A stretch of DNA of 64,000 bases from DAIDKA01 sp036267975 (GTDB taxonomy: Bacteria > Pseudomonadota > Gammaproteobacteria > Steroidobacterales > Steroidobacteraceae): assembly GCA_036267975.1 (NCBI GenBank), contig DATAVA010000015.1, positions 62,001-126,000 of the forward strand, written 5' to 3'. Of the stretch, positions 44,866-53,994 are shown piece after piece; position 1 is the first letter of the stretch; each line of letters starts with the position of its first letter. A model generated the notes under the pieces. It was not told the DNA's origin, made no database searches, and worked only from the letters and a program-made list of their open reading frames with translations. The translations under genes and the position numbers were made by a program.

Positions 44866-45693
44866 TCAGTGGGTGGCCGGCTTGACCGCGCTCGCCGCGG
44901 CGGCGTCACGGACTGCGGCATCCAGGTCATCTCCCAGTTCCAGATAGCGTCCTGACAATGCGCTGTACCGGCCGCTGGCGAGGTCCAGGCAACGCTGCGC
45001 ACAACGCACCAGGTCGGCATTGCGGTGTGGCGACTCGCGCACGGAGCGCAGCCGGTCGACCATGCCGGGCAGCCAGCGCTGCGCATCGGGACTGTTGGCG
45101 GTGTCCTCCGCCATGCCGGTGTACACGAAGCCTGGGTCGATGGAGTACACGTCGACGCCGAATTCGCGACTCTCCGCCGCCGCGACGGCGGCGAGGCGGG
45201 TCTGTGCGATTTTTCCCAGGCAGTAGGCGCTCAGGTAGGGCGCGACGATGCGGCTGGCGATCGCCGAGACCAGGATCACGGTGCCGGCGCGGCGCTCGAC
45301 CATGCCGGGCATGACCCGCTGCATGTAATAGAAGGGCGCGCGGATATGCACGTACTGGGCGGCCACCCAGCTTTCCGGATTCACGGACCAGACCGGGCCG
45401 AAGGGGCCGGGCACGCCGGCATTGCTCACCAGCACACTGACGGGCCCGAGTTCCTGTTCCGTGGTGGCCACGACCCGGTCGACATCGGCCGGGTTGGTGA
45501 CATCGCCGGCGACCGCGATGGCGCGTCCGCCGATGCGACCGATGTCTTCGACCGTGGACTGCAGTTCACTGAGGGTCCGCGAGGTGACCGCAACGGCCGC
45601 GCCTTCCCCGGCATAGCGCATCGCGATGGCCCGGCCAAAACCGCGTCCGGCTCCCGTGACGATGGCGACCCGACCTTTGAGCATCTCTCCCAT
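44866..45693 (-). CDS. Short-chain dehydrogenase/reductase
   Basis: This is a 275-residue SDR with TGAGRGFG near residues 14-21, NAG (SNAGVPG), active Ser in VSAIAS and the Tyr/Lys pair in YCLGK. The C-terminal ~40 residues are longer than in most SDRs. It diverges from the ThDP enzyme gene with a 110-base gap, and the AKR gene follows. The two may act on the product of the ThDP enzyme, but this is only neighbourhood evidence. Confidence 0.88.
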   Translation of the reverse strand: MGEMLKGRVAIVTGAGRGFGRAIAMRYAGEGAAVAVTSRTLSELQSTVEDIGRIGGRAIAVAGDVTNPADVDRVVATTEQELGPVSVLVSNAGVPGPFGPVWSVNPESWVAAQYVHIRAPFYYMQRVMPGMVERRAGTVILVSAIASRIVAPYLSAYCLGKIAQTRLAAVAAAESREFGVDVYSIDPGFVYTGMAEDTANSPDAQRWLPGMVDRLRSVRESPHRNADLVRCAQRCLDLASGRYSALSGRYLELGDDLDAAVRDAAAASAVKPATH

Positions 45694-45803
45694 ACCTGCA
45701 CCTCGAGTTTGGTGTCGTAAAGTCTAAGGCACCGGCACCGGCCCGTGTGGCCTGATACGCTTTTATCCATACCCCCATGCCCTCGTCCCGTTAAAATGCC
45801 GTT

Positions 45804-47522
45804 ATGTACACCACCAGCTCAGCAATGTTGTCGGCCCTGCGCGAAGCGGGCGTGCAGTACCTGTTCGTCAACCTCGGCAGCGACCACAGCGCGTTCATGG
45901 AAGCGTATGCCATCGCCCGTGCGGCCCACGAGGGCGGCGAATTTCCCTACCCGGACGTGATCACCTGCCCCAATGAAATGGTGGCGCTGAGCGCGGCTCA
46001 TGGCCATGCCGCAGTCAGCGGCCAGGCCCAGGCCGTCCTGGTGCACGTGGAGTGCGGCACGCAGGCGCTGGCCGGTGCCGTCCACAACGCGGCGAAGGGG
46101 CGCGTCCCGGTGCTGATCATGGCCGGCATGTCGCCGGCCACCCAGGAAGGCGAGGCGCGCGGCAGCCGCAACGAGTTCATCCACTGGATCCAGGATGTCT
46201 TCGACCAGCGCGGCCTGGTGCGCGGTTACATGCGCTACGACAACGAGATCCGGGTCGGCGCGAATGCCCCGCAGATCGTGCATCGCGCACTGCAGGTCGC
46301 CAGCAGCGAGCCGAAGGGCCCGGTGTACCTGGTGGCGGCACGCGAGATCCTGGAGCAGGAGGTCACGCCGCGTCGCGAGGAGGTGCGGCTGTGGCCGCGT
46401 CTCGGCGTCGGCGCGCTGGCGCCGGAGGATGCGCTGGAGGTGGCCCGGGCGCTGGTGGCGGCGCGCCGACCGCTGGCGGTCACGACCTACCTGGGGCGCA
46501 ATGTGGCCGCGGTGGCGGAGCTGACCCGCCTGTGCCGCAGGCTCGGCATGGGGGTGCTGGAGTCGGTGCCCTCGTGCGTGAACTTTCCCAGCGACGATTC
46601 CCTGCACCAAGGCTACCAGTGGAATGAGAAGCGCCAGAATCCGGCGCTCGCCGAAAGCGACACCATTCTGGTGCTGGACAGCGACGTGCCGTGGATTCCG
46701 CTGATCAACCGGCCGGCGCAGGATGCTCACATCCTGCACATCGACGTCGATCCGCTCAAAGCACAGATGCCGCTGTGGTACCTGCGCGCGACGCGCGCCT
46801 GGCGCGCCGATTGCGCGACGGCGCTGCGCCAGATCAATGCCGCGCTGGACACTCTTACGATCGATGCGGCCGCGGTGCGCGAGCGTGCCGCGCACCTGGG
46901 CCGCCGCCACGAGGCGCTGCGCGTGGAGCGGGTGAAGCTCGAACAGCCAGGCGAATTCCTGACCGCGGAATATGTCACCGCGCAGGTGCGCGATGCCATC
47001 GGCGAGGACGCGCTGGTGCTCAGCGAGGCGGTGACGAATTTTCACGTCGTGACCAATCATGCGGGGCGGAGCAAGCCCGGCACCTATTTCGTCAGCGGCG
47101 GCGGTTCGCTGGGCTGGAACGGCGGCGCGGCGATCGGCGCGAAGCTGGCGCGCCCGGAGGCACTGGTGTGCAGCTTTACCGGCGATGGCACCTACATGTT
47201 CTCGATTCCCGCGACGGTGCACTGGATCGCGCGCCGTTACGGCACGCCGTTCCTGCAGGTGATTTTCAACAACCAGGGTTGGCGCGCGCCGAAGTTCTCC
47301 ACGCTCGGGGTGCATCCGGACGGCTTCGCCAGCCGCGCGGCTGACCTGGACATCCGCTTCGAGCCGCCACCGGATTACTCCGGCATTGCCGCCGCCGCGG
47401 GCGGCGCTCATGGCGAAATCGTGCGCACGCCCGCGCAGCTGGCGCCGGCCGTGCAGCGGGCGCTGCAGGCCGTCCGCGACGGTCGTTGCGCGGTCATCGA
47501 CGCGTGGTTGCCGCGCCTATAG
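45804..47522 (+). CDS. Thiamine diphosphate enzyme, acetolactate synthase-like
   Basis: This is a 572-residue ThDP enzyme. The N-terminal pyrimidine domain has the catalytic Glu in CPNEMVAL; the central domain follows; the C-terminal diphosphate domain has GDGTYMFS and, 28 residues on, NNQGW. The family covers synthases, decarboxylases and lyases. Residues that define acetolactate synthase or benzoylformate decarboxylase are not obvious, so it may be a 2-keto acid decarboxylase or a benzaldehyde lyase-type enzyme in aromatic breakdown. It ends directly beside a convergent amidohydrolase gene. Confidence 0.87.
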   Translation: MYTTSSAMLSALREAGVQYLFVNLGSDHSAFMEAYAIARAAHEGGEFPYPDVITCPNEMVALSAAHGHAAVSGQAQAVLVHVECGTQALAGAVHNAAKGRVPVLIMAGMSPATQEGEARGSRNEFIHWIQDVFDQRGLVRGYMRYDNEIRVGANAPQIVHRALQVASSEPKGPVYLVAAREILEQEVTPRREEVRLWPRLGVGALAPEDALEVARALVAARRPLAVTTYLGRNVAAVAELTRLCRRLGMGVLESVPSCVNFPSDDSLHQGYQWNEKRQNPALAESDTILVLDSDVPWIPLINRPAQDAHILHIDVDPLKAQMPLWYLRATRAWRADCATALRQINAALDTLTIDAAAVRERAAHLGRRHEALRVERVKLEQPGEFLTAEYVTAQVRDAIGEDALVLSEAVTNFHVVTNHAGRSKPGTYFVSGGGSLGWNGGAAIGAKLARPEALVCSFTGDGTYMFSIPATVHWIARRYGTPFLQVIFNNQGWRAPKFSTLGVHPDGFASRAADLDIRFEPPPDYSGIAAAAGGAHGEIVRTPAQLAPAVQRALQAVRDGRCAVIDAWLPRL

Positions 47523-48599
47523 TAGGTTGAAGACCGATTCGGCGTTGGTCTGGAAGAACTTCTTCTTATCGGCCGCGCTCATGGCAATGTTGTCACAGGC
47601 AATGACTTCGCTCGCCTCGAACTGGTACGGATAGTCCATGGCGTAGAGCACGCGCCCGGCGCCGAGCACCTGTTGCGCGAAAGTGATCGACGGGCCCCAG
47701 GGCATGCCGCTGCAGGTCACGAAGATGTTCTGGCGCATGTAGTCGCTGGGCACGCCGCGCAGCGGTTTCAACTGCGGATAGCGCTTGGAGTTCAAGGTGG
47801 CGCGATACATGTAGTCGAGTCGGAACAGCCAGTAGGGCAGCGCCTCGCCCATGTGGCCGATGACCACGCGCAACTTGGGAAAGCGGTCAAAGACGCCACT
47901 GACGATGAGCCGCATCACATGCAGCGCGACTTCGACACCGAATCCGTAGATCGCGCCATCCAGGCCGGCCTCCAGGAACGGGGCGATCATGCGGTCCGAG
48001 GGGGTATTCGGATGAATGTAGACCGCGGCGTTGCAGGCTTCGGCGGCGGCGAAAATGTCCCAGTACTTCTGATCATCCAGGTACTGCCCGTGTACGTGGG
48101 AGTTCAGGATGACGGCGTGCATGCCCAGTTTGCGGATGCCGCGCTCGATTTCCGCCGCGGCGCCGGCCGGGTCCTGCGGGGCGATCGCGACCATGCCGGC
48201 GAGGCGGTCAGGATATTTCGCAACGAAGGCCGCCATCTCATCATTGCTGGCGCGGGCCAAGGCGGTGCCGGTGGCGGCATCAAAGACATGGGCGCCGGGT
48301 GAGGTCAGCGCCAGCACCTGGACATCGATGCCGGTGGCATCCATATCGGCAATGCGTCGCTCGTCCAGCCATTGCAGCCGTTCAATGATGCCGGTGGCGC
48401 GCGCGCTGGTGCTGCCCAGGTAGAAACCCCACATCGAGTTGAAGCCGATGTCAGCAATGCTTTTGCGGGCCAGCACGTCGCGGTACTGGCGCAGCATGTC
48501 GGCCGTCGCAAACGCCTCCTCGGTGGCGATGCGGCGATACGCGCTCGAACGCTCGATCTTCGCGGCGGCGGCGCCGGGGGCGGTATTCGTGGCGGGCAT
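47517..48599 (-). CDS. ACMSD-type amidohydrolase / aromatic decarboxylase family
   Basis: This 360-residue member of amidohydrolase family 2 (PF04909-type) has RIATEEAF at the start, as in gamma-resorcylate and 5-carboxyvanillate decarboxylases (VALEEHF in those). The later HSHVHGQYL, YIHPNTPS, VIGHMGE and YAMDYPY segments correspond to barrel metal or acid sites. The ATG at 48599 with GGAG upstream is used. Decarboxylation of 5-carboxyvanillate to vanillate (LigW-like) would feed LigM, but hydratase or hydrolase activity is equally possible. It diverges from a second member of the family. Confidence 0.82.
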   Translation of the reverse strand: MPATNTAPGAAAAKIERSSAYRRIATEEAFATADMLRQYRDVLARKSIADIGFNSMWGFYLGSTSARATGIIERLQWLDERRIADMDATGIDVQVLALTSPGAHVFDAATGTALARASNDEMAAFVAKYPDRLAGMVAIAPQDPAGAAAEIERGIRKLGMHAVILNSHVHGQYLDDQKYWDIFAAAEACNAAVYIHPNTPSDRMIAPFLEAGLDGAIYGFGVEVALHVMRLIVSGVFDRFPKLRVVIGHMGEALPYWLFRLDYMYRATLNSKRYPQLKPLRGVPSDYMRQNIFVTCSGMPWGPSITFAQQVLGAGRVLYAMDYPYQFEASEVIACDNIAMSAADKKKFFQTNAESVFNLL

Positions 48600-48711
48600 A
48601 GGGGTTCTCCGAAAGCGGCAATCTGCGCAGCTGCGCATCATAGCGGACTATACTTACGGCCAGTTGAACCGCACGCTCGACCGTCACAGGAGCCTTTTGG
48701 CGACGAACAGA

Positions 48712-49599
48712 ATGTCCAAGTACCAACCCAATATCGACCTCGAAAAAATCGTCGCCATCGACATCCATACGCACGCCACCATTTCGGGGCGCGCGCCGCG
48801 GGACCCGTGCGCGCATGCCTTTGACGAACAGATGGCCAAGTACTTTCGCTCCGGCAAGGCACCGACCATCACCGAGGTCGCGCAGTACTACCGCGAGCGC
48901 AATCTGGCGGCGGTGATTTTCACGGTGGATGCGGAGGCCGGCGCGGGCCATTGGCGCATTGCCAATGAGGAAGTCGCCGAGGTCGCCGCCGAGAACAACG
49001 ATGTCCTGATCCCCTTCGCCAGCATCGATCCGGCGCGCGGCAAAATGGGCGTGCGCGAGGCGCGGCGCCTGATCGAGGACTATGGCGTGCGCGGCTTCAA
49101 GTTCCATCCCTCCATGCAGGCGTTCTATCCGAACGACCCGAAGTGCTATCCGCTGTATGAGGAGATTGCCGGGGCGGGTCTGCCGGCGCTGTTCCACACC
49201 GGCCAGACCGGGGTTGGGGCGGGGCTGCCGGGCGGCATGGGCGTCAAGCTCAAGTACTCGAATCCGATCTATCTGGATGATGTCGCGGCTGACATCCCGA
49301 CGCTCACCATCGTGATGGCGCATCCCTCATTCCCATGGCAGGACGAGGCGTTGGCCATTGCAACGCACAAGCCCAATACCTGGATTGACCTGTCGGGTTG
49401 GTCGCCGAAGTACTTCCCGGCAAACTTGGTGCAATATGCCAACTCGCTGATCAAGGACCGGGTGCTTTTTGGCTCGGATTATCCGGCCATTACGCCTGAC
49501 CGCTGGATGGCCGACTTTGAAAAACTGGCGATGAAACCAGAGGTTCGGCCCATGGTGCTCAAGGAGAATGCCATCCGTCTGCTGGGACTGCGCAGCTGA
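48712..49599 (+). CDS. Amidohydrolase family protein (TIM barrel)
   Basis: This 295-residue amidohydrolase 2 family protein has the metal motif AIDIHTH (about residue 18), a middle FKFHPSMQAFYPN strand, FHTGQTG, MAHPSFPW and the terminal FGSDYPA with the catalytic Asp. The start is not certain: the ATG at 48712 has no nearby Shine-Dalgarno, whereas a TTG at 48697 lies four bases after AGGAG. It is followed by a 229-base gap and then ligM. It may act on a ring-cleavage or side-chain product; nothing in the sequence fixes the reaction. Confidence 0.82.
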   Translation: MSKYQPNIDLEKIVAIDIHTHATISGRAPRDPCAHAFDEQMAKYFRSGKAPTITEVAQYYRERNLAAVIFTVDAEAGAGHWRIANEEVAEVAAENNDVLIPFASIDPARGKMGVREARRLIEDYGVRGFKFHPSMQAFYPNDPKCYPLYEEIAGAGLPALFHTGQTGVGAGLPGGMGVKLKYSNPIYLDDVAADIPTLTIVMAHPSFPWQDEALAIATHKPNTWIDLSGWSPKYFPANLVQYANSLIKDRVLFGSDYPAITPDRWMADFEKLAMKPEVRPMVLKENAIRLLGLRS

Positions 49600-49764
49600 G
49601 CCATTTGCCCGGCGGATAGCCGGTATTTGCCTAAATCGCGTTGCGACATCCCGCCGGCAGGTGGACAATGCCACCCGCGAAACCAAAGTCCTGGACGTGT
49701 GTTGAGAAGTTTCGAACAACATCGCGAGCACAACACCGTCCACGCCATTTCCTGATCCCGATCT

Positions 49765-49802
49765 GCCTTAAAGCGGTCGTATGGGTCGGTTTTCTTTAAG
49801 GC
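49765..49802. promoter_or_regulatory. Nine-base inverted repeat upstream of ligM
   Basis: GCCTTAAAG (49765-49773) and CTTTAAGGC (49794-49802) are a perfect inverted repeat separated by 20 bases. It ends 26 bases before the ligM start, within a 229-base intergenic region otherwise empty of genes. The two arms could be operator half-sites bound by a dimeric regulator spanning about three helical turns, or a stem in the leader. Confidence 0.5.
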
Positions 49803-49828
49803 CAGAGTTTTTTTCAAGAGGTGGGGCA

Positions 49829-51226
49829 ATGAGCCAGCAGAACCTGGAAAGTGTATTGAAAGCGGCCGGCAGTCCGGTCCAGATGTTGCGCAACTCCAAG
49901 ATCGGCGCCTACGTCTATCCGGTGGTGCCGAGCGAGTACACCAATTGGCGCGACGAACAACGCGCCTGGCGCGAAAGTGCGGTGCTGTTCGACCAGTCGC
50001 ATCACATGGCGGAGTTTACGGTCAAGGGTCCCGATGCCCTGAAGCTGATGTCCTATTGCACGATCAATAGTTTCAACAACTTTGCCATTGGCAAGGCCAA
50101 GCAGATGGTTCCGATCAGCTATGACGGCTACGTCATCGGCGACGGTATCCTGTTCTATGAGGACAAGGACGAACTGGTATTCGTCGGGCGCGCGCCGACT
50201 GTGAACTGGCTGCAGTTCCAGGCCGAAACCGGCACCTTCAAGGTCGACACCATCCGTGACGACCGCTCGCCTTCGGCGCCGCGCGGCAAGGCCGTTACGC
50301 GTCGCCACTACCGTTTCCAGATCCAGGGCCCGAACGCCTGGAAAGTGATCGAGAAACTCAACGGCGGCCCGGTCCAGGAAATCAAATTCTTCAACTGGAG
50401 TCACATCAATCTGGGCGGCCAGAAGGTGAAGGCCCTGCGCCACGGCATGGCCGGCGCGCCGGGACTGGAGATCTGGGGCCCGTACGCTGATTACGAAAAG
50501 GTTTTCAATACCATCATGGAAGCGGGCCGTGAGTTCGGCCTGACCGCCGTCGGTTCGCGCGCCTACGCCTCGAATACCCTGGAATCCGGCTGGATCCCCT
50601 CCCCGCTGCCCGCCGTGTACAGCGGCGAGAGCATGAAGAAGTATCGCGAATGGCTGCCCGCCAACGGCTACGAGGCCACCGGCTCCATCTGCGGCAGCTT
50701 CGTGTCCGACAAGATCGAGGACTACTACACGACGCCGTATGACCTGGGTTACGGCCCCTTCGTGAAGTTCGATCACGACTTCGCGGGTCGCGAGGCGTTG
50801 GAGAAGATGTCCAAGCTGCCGCACAAGAACAAGGTCACCTTTGCCTGGAACGGCGAGGACATGGCGAAGATCTTCGCCTCGTTCTTCCACCCCGGCGAGC
50901 TGGCCTACAAGTACTTCGAATGGCCGATCGCGAACTACGGCTCCTCCTCCTTCGATGCCGTCAAGAAGGGCGGCAAGGCGGTTGGCTATTCGATGTTCGG
51001 CGGCTACAGCTACAACGAGCGCACGGCGCTGTCGCTGGGTGTCGTCAACCCGGATGTGCAGGTCGGCGAGGAACTCACGCTGGTCTGGGGCGAGGCCGAC
51101 GGCGGCACCGCCAAGCCCACCGTGGAGCGCCACAAGCAGACCGAAGTGCGGGTGCAGGTCGCCGCGGTACCTTACGGCGAGGACGCCCGCAAGAACTACG
51201 CGTCGGGCTGGCGCACGCAGAAGTAA
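49829..51226 (+). CDS. ligM: Vanillate/3-O-methylgallate O-demethylase (LigM-like)
   Basis: LigM transfers the methyl group of vanillate or 3-O-methylgallate to tetrahydrofolate, giving protocatechuate or gallate and 5-methyl-THF. This 465-residue protein has the GcvT (aminomethyltransferase) fold of the LigM/DesA family: AVLFDQSHHMAEF, the folate-site region MAGAPGLEIWGPY and GREFGLTAVGSRAY, and a C-terminal GcvT barrel. The length matches LigM (about 470). The ATG at 49829 follows an AGAGGTGGGG purine tract. A strong terminator lies 22 bases downstream, so it is a single-gene unit. Vanillate is the favoured substrate because the window carries LigABCIJK; the DesA syringate subgroup is the alternative. 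Confidence 0.88.
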   Translation: MSQQNLESVLKAAGSPVQMLRNSKIGAYVYPVVPSEYTNWRDEQRAWRESAVLFDQSHHMAEFTVKGPDALKLMSYCTINSFNNFAIGKAKQMVPISYDGYVIGDGILFYEDKDELVFVGRAPTVNWLQFQAETGTFKVDTIRDDRSPSAPRGKAVTRRHYRFQIQGPNAWKVIEKLNGGPVQEIKFFNWSHINLGGQKVKALRHGMAGAPGLEIWGPYADYEKVFNTIMEAGREFGLTAVGSRAYASNTLESGWIPSPLPAVYSGESMKKYREWLPANGYEATGSICGSFVSDKIEDYYTTPYDLGYGPFVKFDHDFAGREALEKMSKLPHKNKVTFAWNGEDMAKIFASFFHPGELAYKYFEWPIANYGSSSFDAVKKGGKAVGYSMFGGYSYNERTALSLGVVNPDVQVGEELTLVWGEADGGTAKPTVERHKQTEVRVQVAAVPYGEDARKNYASGWRTQK

Positions 51227-51248
51227 GACTCACCTCAGATGTTGAGTG

Positions 51249-51283
51249 CGGGGGTGGAAAGAAATTTCCACCCCCGTTTTTTT
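51249..51283 (+). terminator. Intrinsic terminator after ligM
   Basis: CGGGGGTGGAAA (51249-51260) and TTTCCACCCCCG (51265-51276) form a perfect 12-base stem closed by a GAAA tetraloop, followed by seven T. This is a textbook intrinsic terminator 22 bases after the ligM stop, in front of the convergent acyl-CoA dehydrogenase gene. Confidence 0.95.
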
Positions 51284-51303
51284 GTGTCTGCGGGCGGTGC
51301 CCC

Positions 51304-53052
51304 TTAGAGCTGCGCGCGGCCGATGATGTCGCTGCCGCCACTGACCACGGCCGCGAAGGCGCGCGCGCGCGGCAGGATATGCGCGGCGTAGAATTCCGCA
51401 TGATCCAGCGTGGCATGCGTGGCCGCACTGGCCGGTGCCCGCACACTGGCGGTATGCGCGGCGAGCGCCCACTGCCAGCCGCCAGCCACCACTCCCAGCC
51501 ACTGCAGGAAAGGATAGGCGATGCTCGCCACCAGGCCTGACTGCGCACTGCCTGCGCCGAGCAGCTGCTGCACGCACTCGCGCAGGCTGCCGCATTCACT
51601 CAGCAAACCTTCGCGCAGCGCGTGGCTGCCAGCCAGCCCCTGCGCAGCCACTTCGATCTGCCTCAGCAGCTCCCCGAAGCCACGCGCCTGGTCGCGCAGG
51701 ATCTTGCGTCCCAGCAGGTCCTGGGCCTGGATGAAGTTCGTGCCCTCGAACACCGGTCCGATGCGCGCATCCCGATAGATCTGCGAGGCTTCGCAGTCAT
51801 CGACGTAGCCGGTGCCGCCGTGCACCTGGACGCCCAGTGACGACACTTCGACGGCTACGTCCGAGGCCCATGCCTTGACCAGTGGCGTCAGCAGCCCCAG
51901 GCGCCGCTCGGCCTGCTCGCGCACCGGCACCGGTGTTTCAGCCGCGTGGACGAGATCGAGCGCGGCGGCAGCGCAGTAGGCGAGGCAGCGCGCCGCGTGC
52001 GTCAGCACATTCATGGTCAGCAGCATGCGGCGCACATCGGCGTGCTCGATGATCGGACGCTGCGCGCCGTTCGCGTCGCGCCCCTGACGCCGTTCGGCGG
52101 CATACGCCAAGGCGAGCTGGCGCGCGCGCTCCGCGACACCCGTGGAGTGCAGGCCAACGCCGATGCGCATGTGATTCATCAGCGTGAACATGCACCCGAG
52201 GCCATCGTGCAGCTTGCCGACCAGCCAGCCGCGGGCCCCGAGGTTCTCGCCCAGCACCATGGCGCAGGTCGGGCTCGCCCGGATGCCCATCTTATGTTCC
52301 AGCGATGCCGCACTCAGATCGTTCGCACGCCACGCGCCATTTTCCTGCAGGCGGCGCGGCACCAGGAACAGCGACAGACCTTTGACGCCGGGGGGCGCAT
52401 CCGGTGTGCGTGCCAGCACCAGGTGGACGATGTTGTCCGCCATGTCGTGCTCGCCCCAGGAGATGTAGATCTTGCGCCCGAAGAGCAGCCACGAGTCCCC
52501 GGCCGGGCGCGCCAGCGTTCGAACGGTGGACAGATCGGAGCCTGCCTGAGGCTCCGTCAGGCTCATGGCGGCGGTCCATTCGCCGCTCACCAGCGGCGGG
52601 ATGTACCGGCGGCGCAACTCCGCGTCACCGTGCACGGCCAGGACTTCAATGGCGCCGACCGAGGTCTCCGGCAGCATCGCAAAGGCCAGGTTCGCGCCGC
52701 CCCAGATTTCAGTGGTCGCGGCCGCGATCAGCATGGGCAGTGCCTGTCCGTCCCAGGCCGCGGGAGCCGCCAACGCGGGCCAGCCGTCCGCGCAGAACTT
52801 CTGCCAGGCGGCCGCAAAGCCCGCGGCGGTGATGACGCCGGCGCTCGACAGACGTGCGCCCTGCGCATCACCCACGCGATTCAATGGCGACAGGACCTCT
52901 CTGGCCATGCGCGCCGCGCCGGCGAGTACCGCATCGGCGGTTTCACCCAGGATTTCCTCATGCAATGCCGTGGGCCTGAAACCGCAGTGGCGGGCCGCCT
53001 GCTCGAGCGCGTCCCTGATCCGGATCAGCGGTGCTTCGTAAGGGATGCTCAC
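51304..53052 (-). CDS. Acyl-CoA dehydrogenase (DmdC-like, with C-terminal extension)
   Basis: This 582-residue flavoenzyme has the standard N-terminal, middle (TEPQAGSDLS) and C-terminal ACAD domains, plus about 150 extra C-terminal residues as in DmdC-type and long-chain-like members. The catalytic Glu is in PVFEGTN, after HGGTGYV. It would introduce a 2,3 double bond into an acyl-CoA. In this region a role on an arylpropanoyl-CoA side chain is conceivable. It follows the LysR gene by 12 bases, so the regulator is probably co-transcribed with it. Confidence 0.9.
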   Translation of the reverse strand: MSIPYEAPLIRIRDALEQAARHCGFRPTALHEEILGETADAVLAGAARMAREVLSPLNRVGDAQGARLSSAGVITAAGFAAAWQKFCADGWPALAAPAAWDGQALPMLIAAATTEIWGGANLAFAMLPETSVGAIEVLAVHGDAELRRRYIPPLVSGEWTAAMSLTEPQAGSDLSTVRTLARPAGDSWLLFGRKIYISWGEHDMADNIVHLVLARTPDAPPGVKGLSLFLVPRRLQENGAWRANDLSAASLEHKMGIRASPTCAMVLGENLGARGWLVGKLHDGLGCMFTLMNHMRIGVGLHSTGVAERARQLALAYAAERRQGRDANGAQRPIIEHADVRRMLLTMNVLTHAARCLAYCAAAALDLVHAAETPVPVREQAERRLGLLTPLVKAWASDVAVEVSSLGVQVHGGTGYVDDCEASQIYRDARIGPVFEGTNFIQAQDLLGRKILRDQARGFGELLRQIEVAAQGLAGSHALREGLLSECGSLRECVQQLLGAGSAQSGLVASIAYPFLQWLGVVAGGWQWALAAHTASVRAPASAATHATLDHAEFYAAHILPRARAFAAVVSGGSDIIGRAQL

Positions 53053-53064
53053 GGCAATCGTTGC

Positions 53065-53994
53065 TCAGGCCTGCAGATCGCGCGCGACGTCGATGAACAG
53101 CGAGCGCAGCCAGGTATGGCCCGGATCCATTTCATTGCGGGGGTGCCACAGCAAGGTTTCGTGACCGTCCAGCGCCGCGAAGGGCAGGGCGAAGATCTTC
53201 AGCGGGACCAGCGGCAGCACCAGCCGCGCCACCCGCTCGGGCACCGTGGCCGCGAACGGCGAACCGGGCAGCATGAACAGCATTTCGAGCAGGCTCTGCG
53301 TGGTTGCGCGCACGTTCAGATCCATTCCGATCAGACGCCGGACCAGCTCCTCGACCGGCGCGGTGTGTCCGTTCGGGCGCGCGAATATATGCGGGAGCGA
53401 CTGGTAGTCGACCAGCGTCATGGTGTCGCCGGGGATGGCCATCTCCTGCGACATCACGCACACCCAGCGCACGGGTCGCAGCGCGACGGACTTCAGGGTT
53501 TCGGGGAACTCGCCCAGGCCATAAAGGCGGGTGATGTCCAAGGAAAGGCACAGGTCTGCATCGCCATAGGCCAGGCGGGTGAGACTGGTCTGGGAGACCT
53601 GCTCGATGTGACACTGGATCTGGGGCGCCTCGCGCGCGAGGCGGCCGAGCACCCGCGGCACCAGTTCCGGCACGGCCTCGTCGGTGGCGATCACCGTGAA
53701 GGTGCGCCGGACCGTGGCCGGCTCAAAGGTCGGCTGGGTGCCGAGCGTGGCCTGAATTTTCAGCAGGGCCTCGCGCACCGGTTGCACCAGTGAGCGCGCG
53801 CGGGGCGTCAGTTCCATGTCGCGGCCGACCCGCACCAGCAGCTGGTCCTGGAAGTAATCCCGCAGTTTCTGCAGCGAGGCGCTCATGGCCGGCTGGGACA
53901 GGAAGACCCGCTCGGCGGCACGGGTCACGTTTTTCTCGTGCACCAGGGCGTCGAGCGCAATCAGCAGATTCAGGTCAAAGCGGTTCAGCTGCAT
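53065..53994 (-). CDS. LysR-family transcriptional regulator
   Basis: This is a 309-residue LysR regulator with the helix-turn-helix at residues 4-60 (FDLNLLIALDALVHEKNVTRAA, given as the typical segment) and a substrate-binding domain resembling the NodD/NahR group. It is transcribed with the acyl-CoA dehydrogenase gene and diverges from fdhD across a 172-base gap. Its ligand is unknown; CoA esters or aromatic acids are typical for this group. Confidence 0.92.
   Translation of the reverse strand: MQLNRFDLNLLIALDALVHEKNVTRAAERVFLSQPAMSASLQKLRDYFQDQLLVRVGRDMELTPRARSLVQPVREALLKIQATLGTQPTFEPATVRRTFTVIATDEAVPELVPRVLGRLAREAPQIQCHIEQVSQTSLTRLAYGDADLCLSLDITRLYGLGEFPETLKSVALRPVRWVCVMSQEMAIPGDTMTLVDYQSLPHIFARPNGHTAPVEELVRRLIGMDLNVRATTQSLLEMLFMLPGSPFAATVPERVARLVLPLVPLKIFALPFAALDGHETLLWHPRNEMDPGHTWLRSLFIDVARDLQA

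Noticed and set aside
49600..49764. Small frames between the amidohydrolase and ligM
   Set aside because: They overlap the promoter region, lack a ribosome-binding site and resemble no protein; read as leader/promoter DNA.
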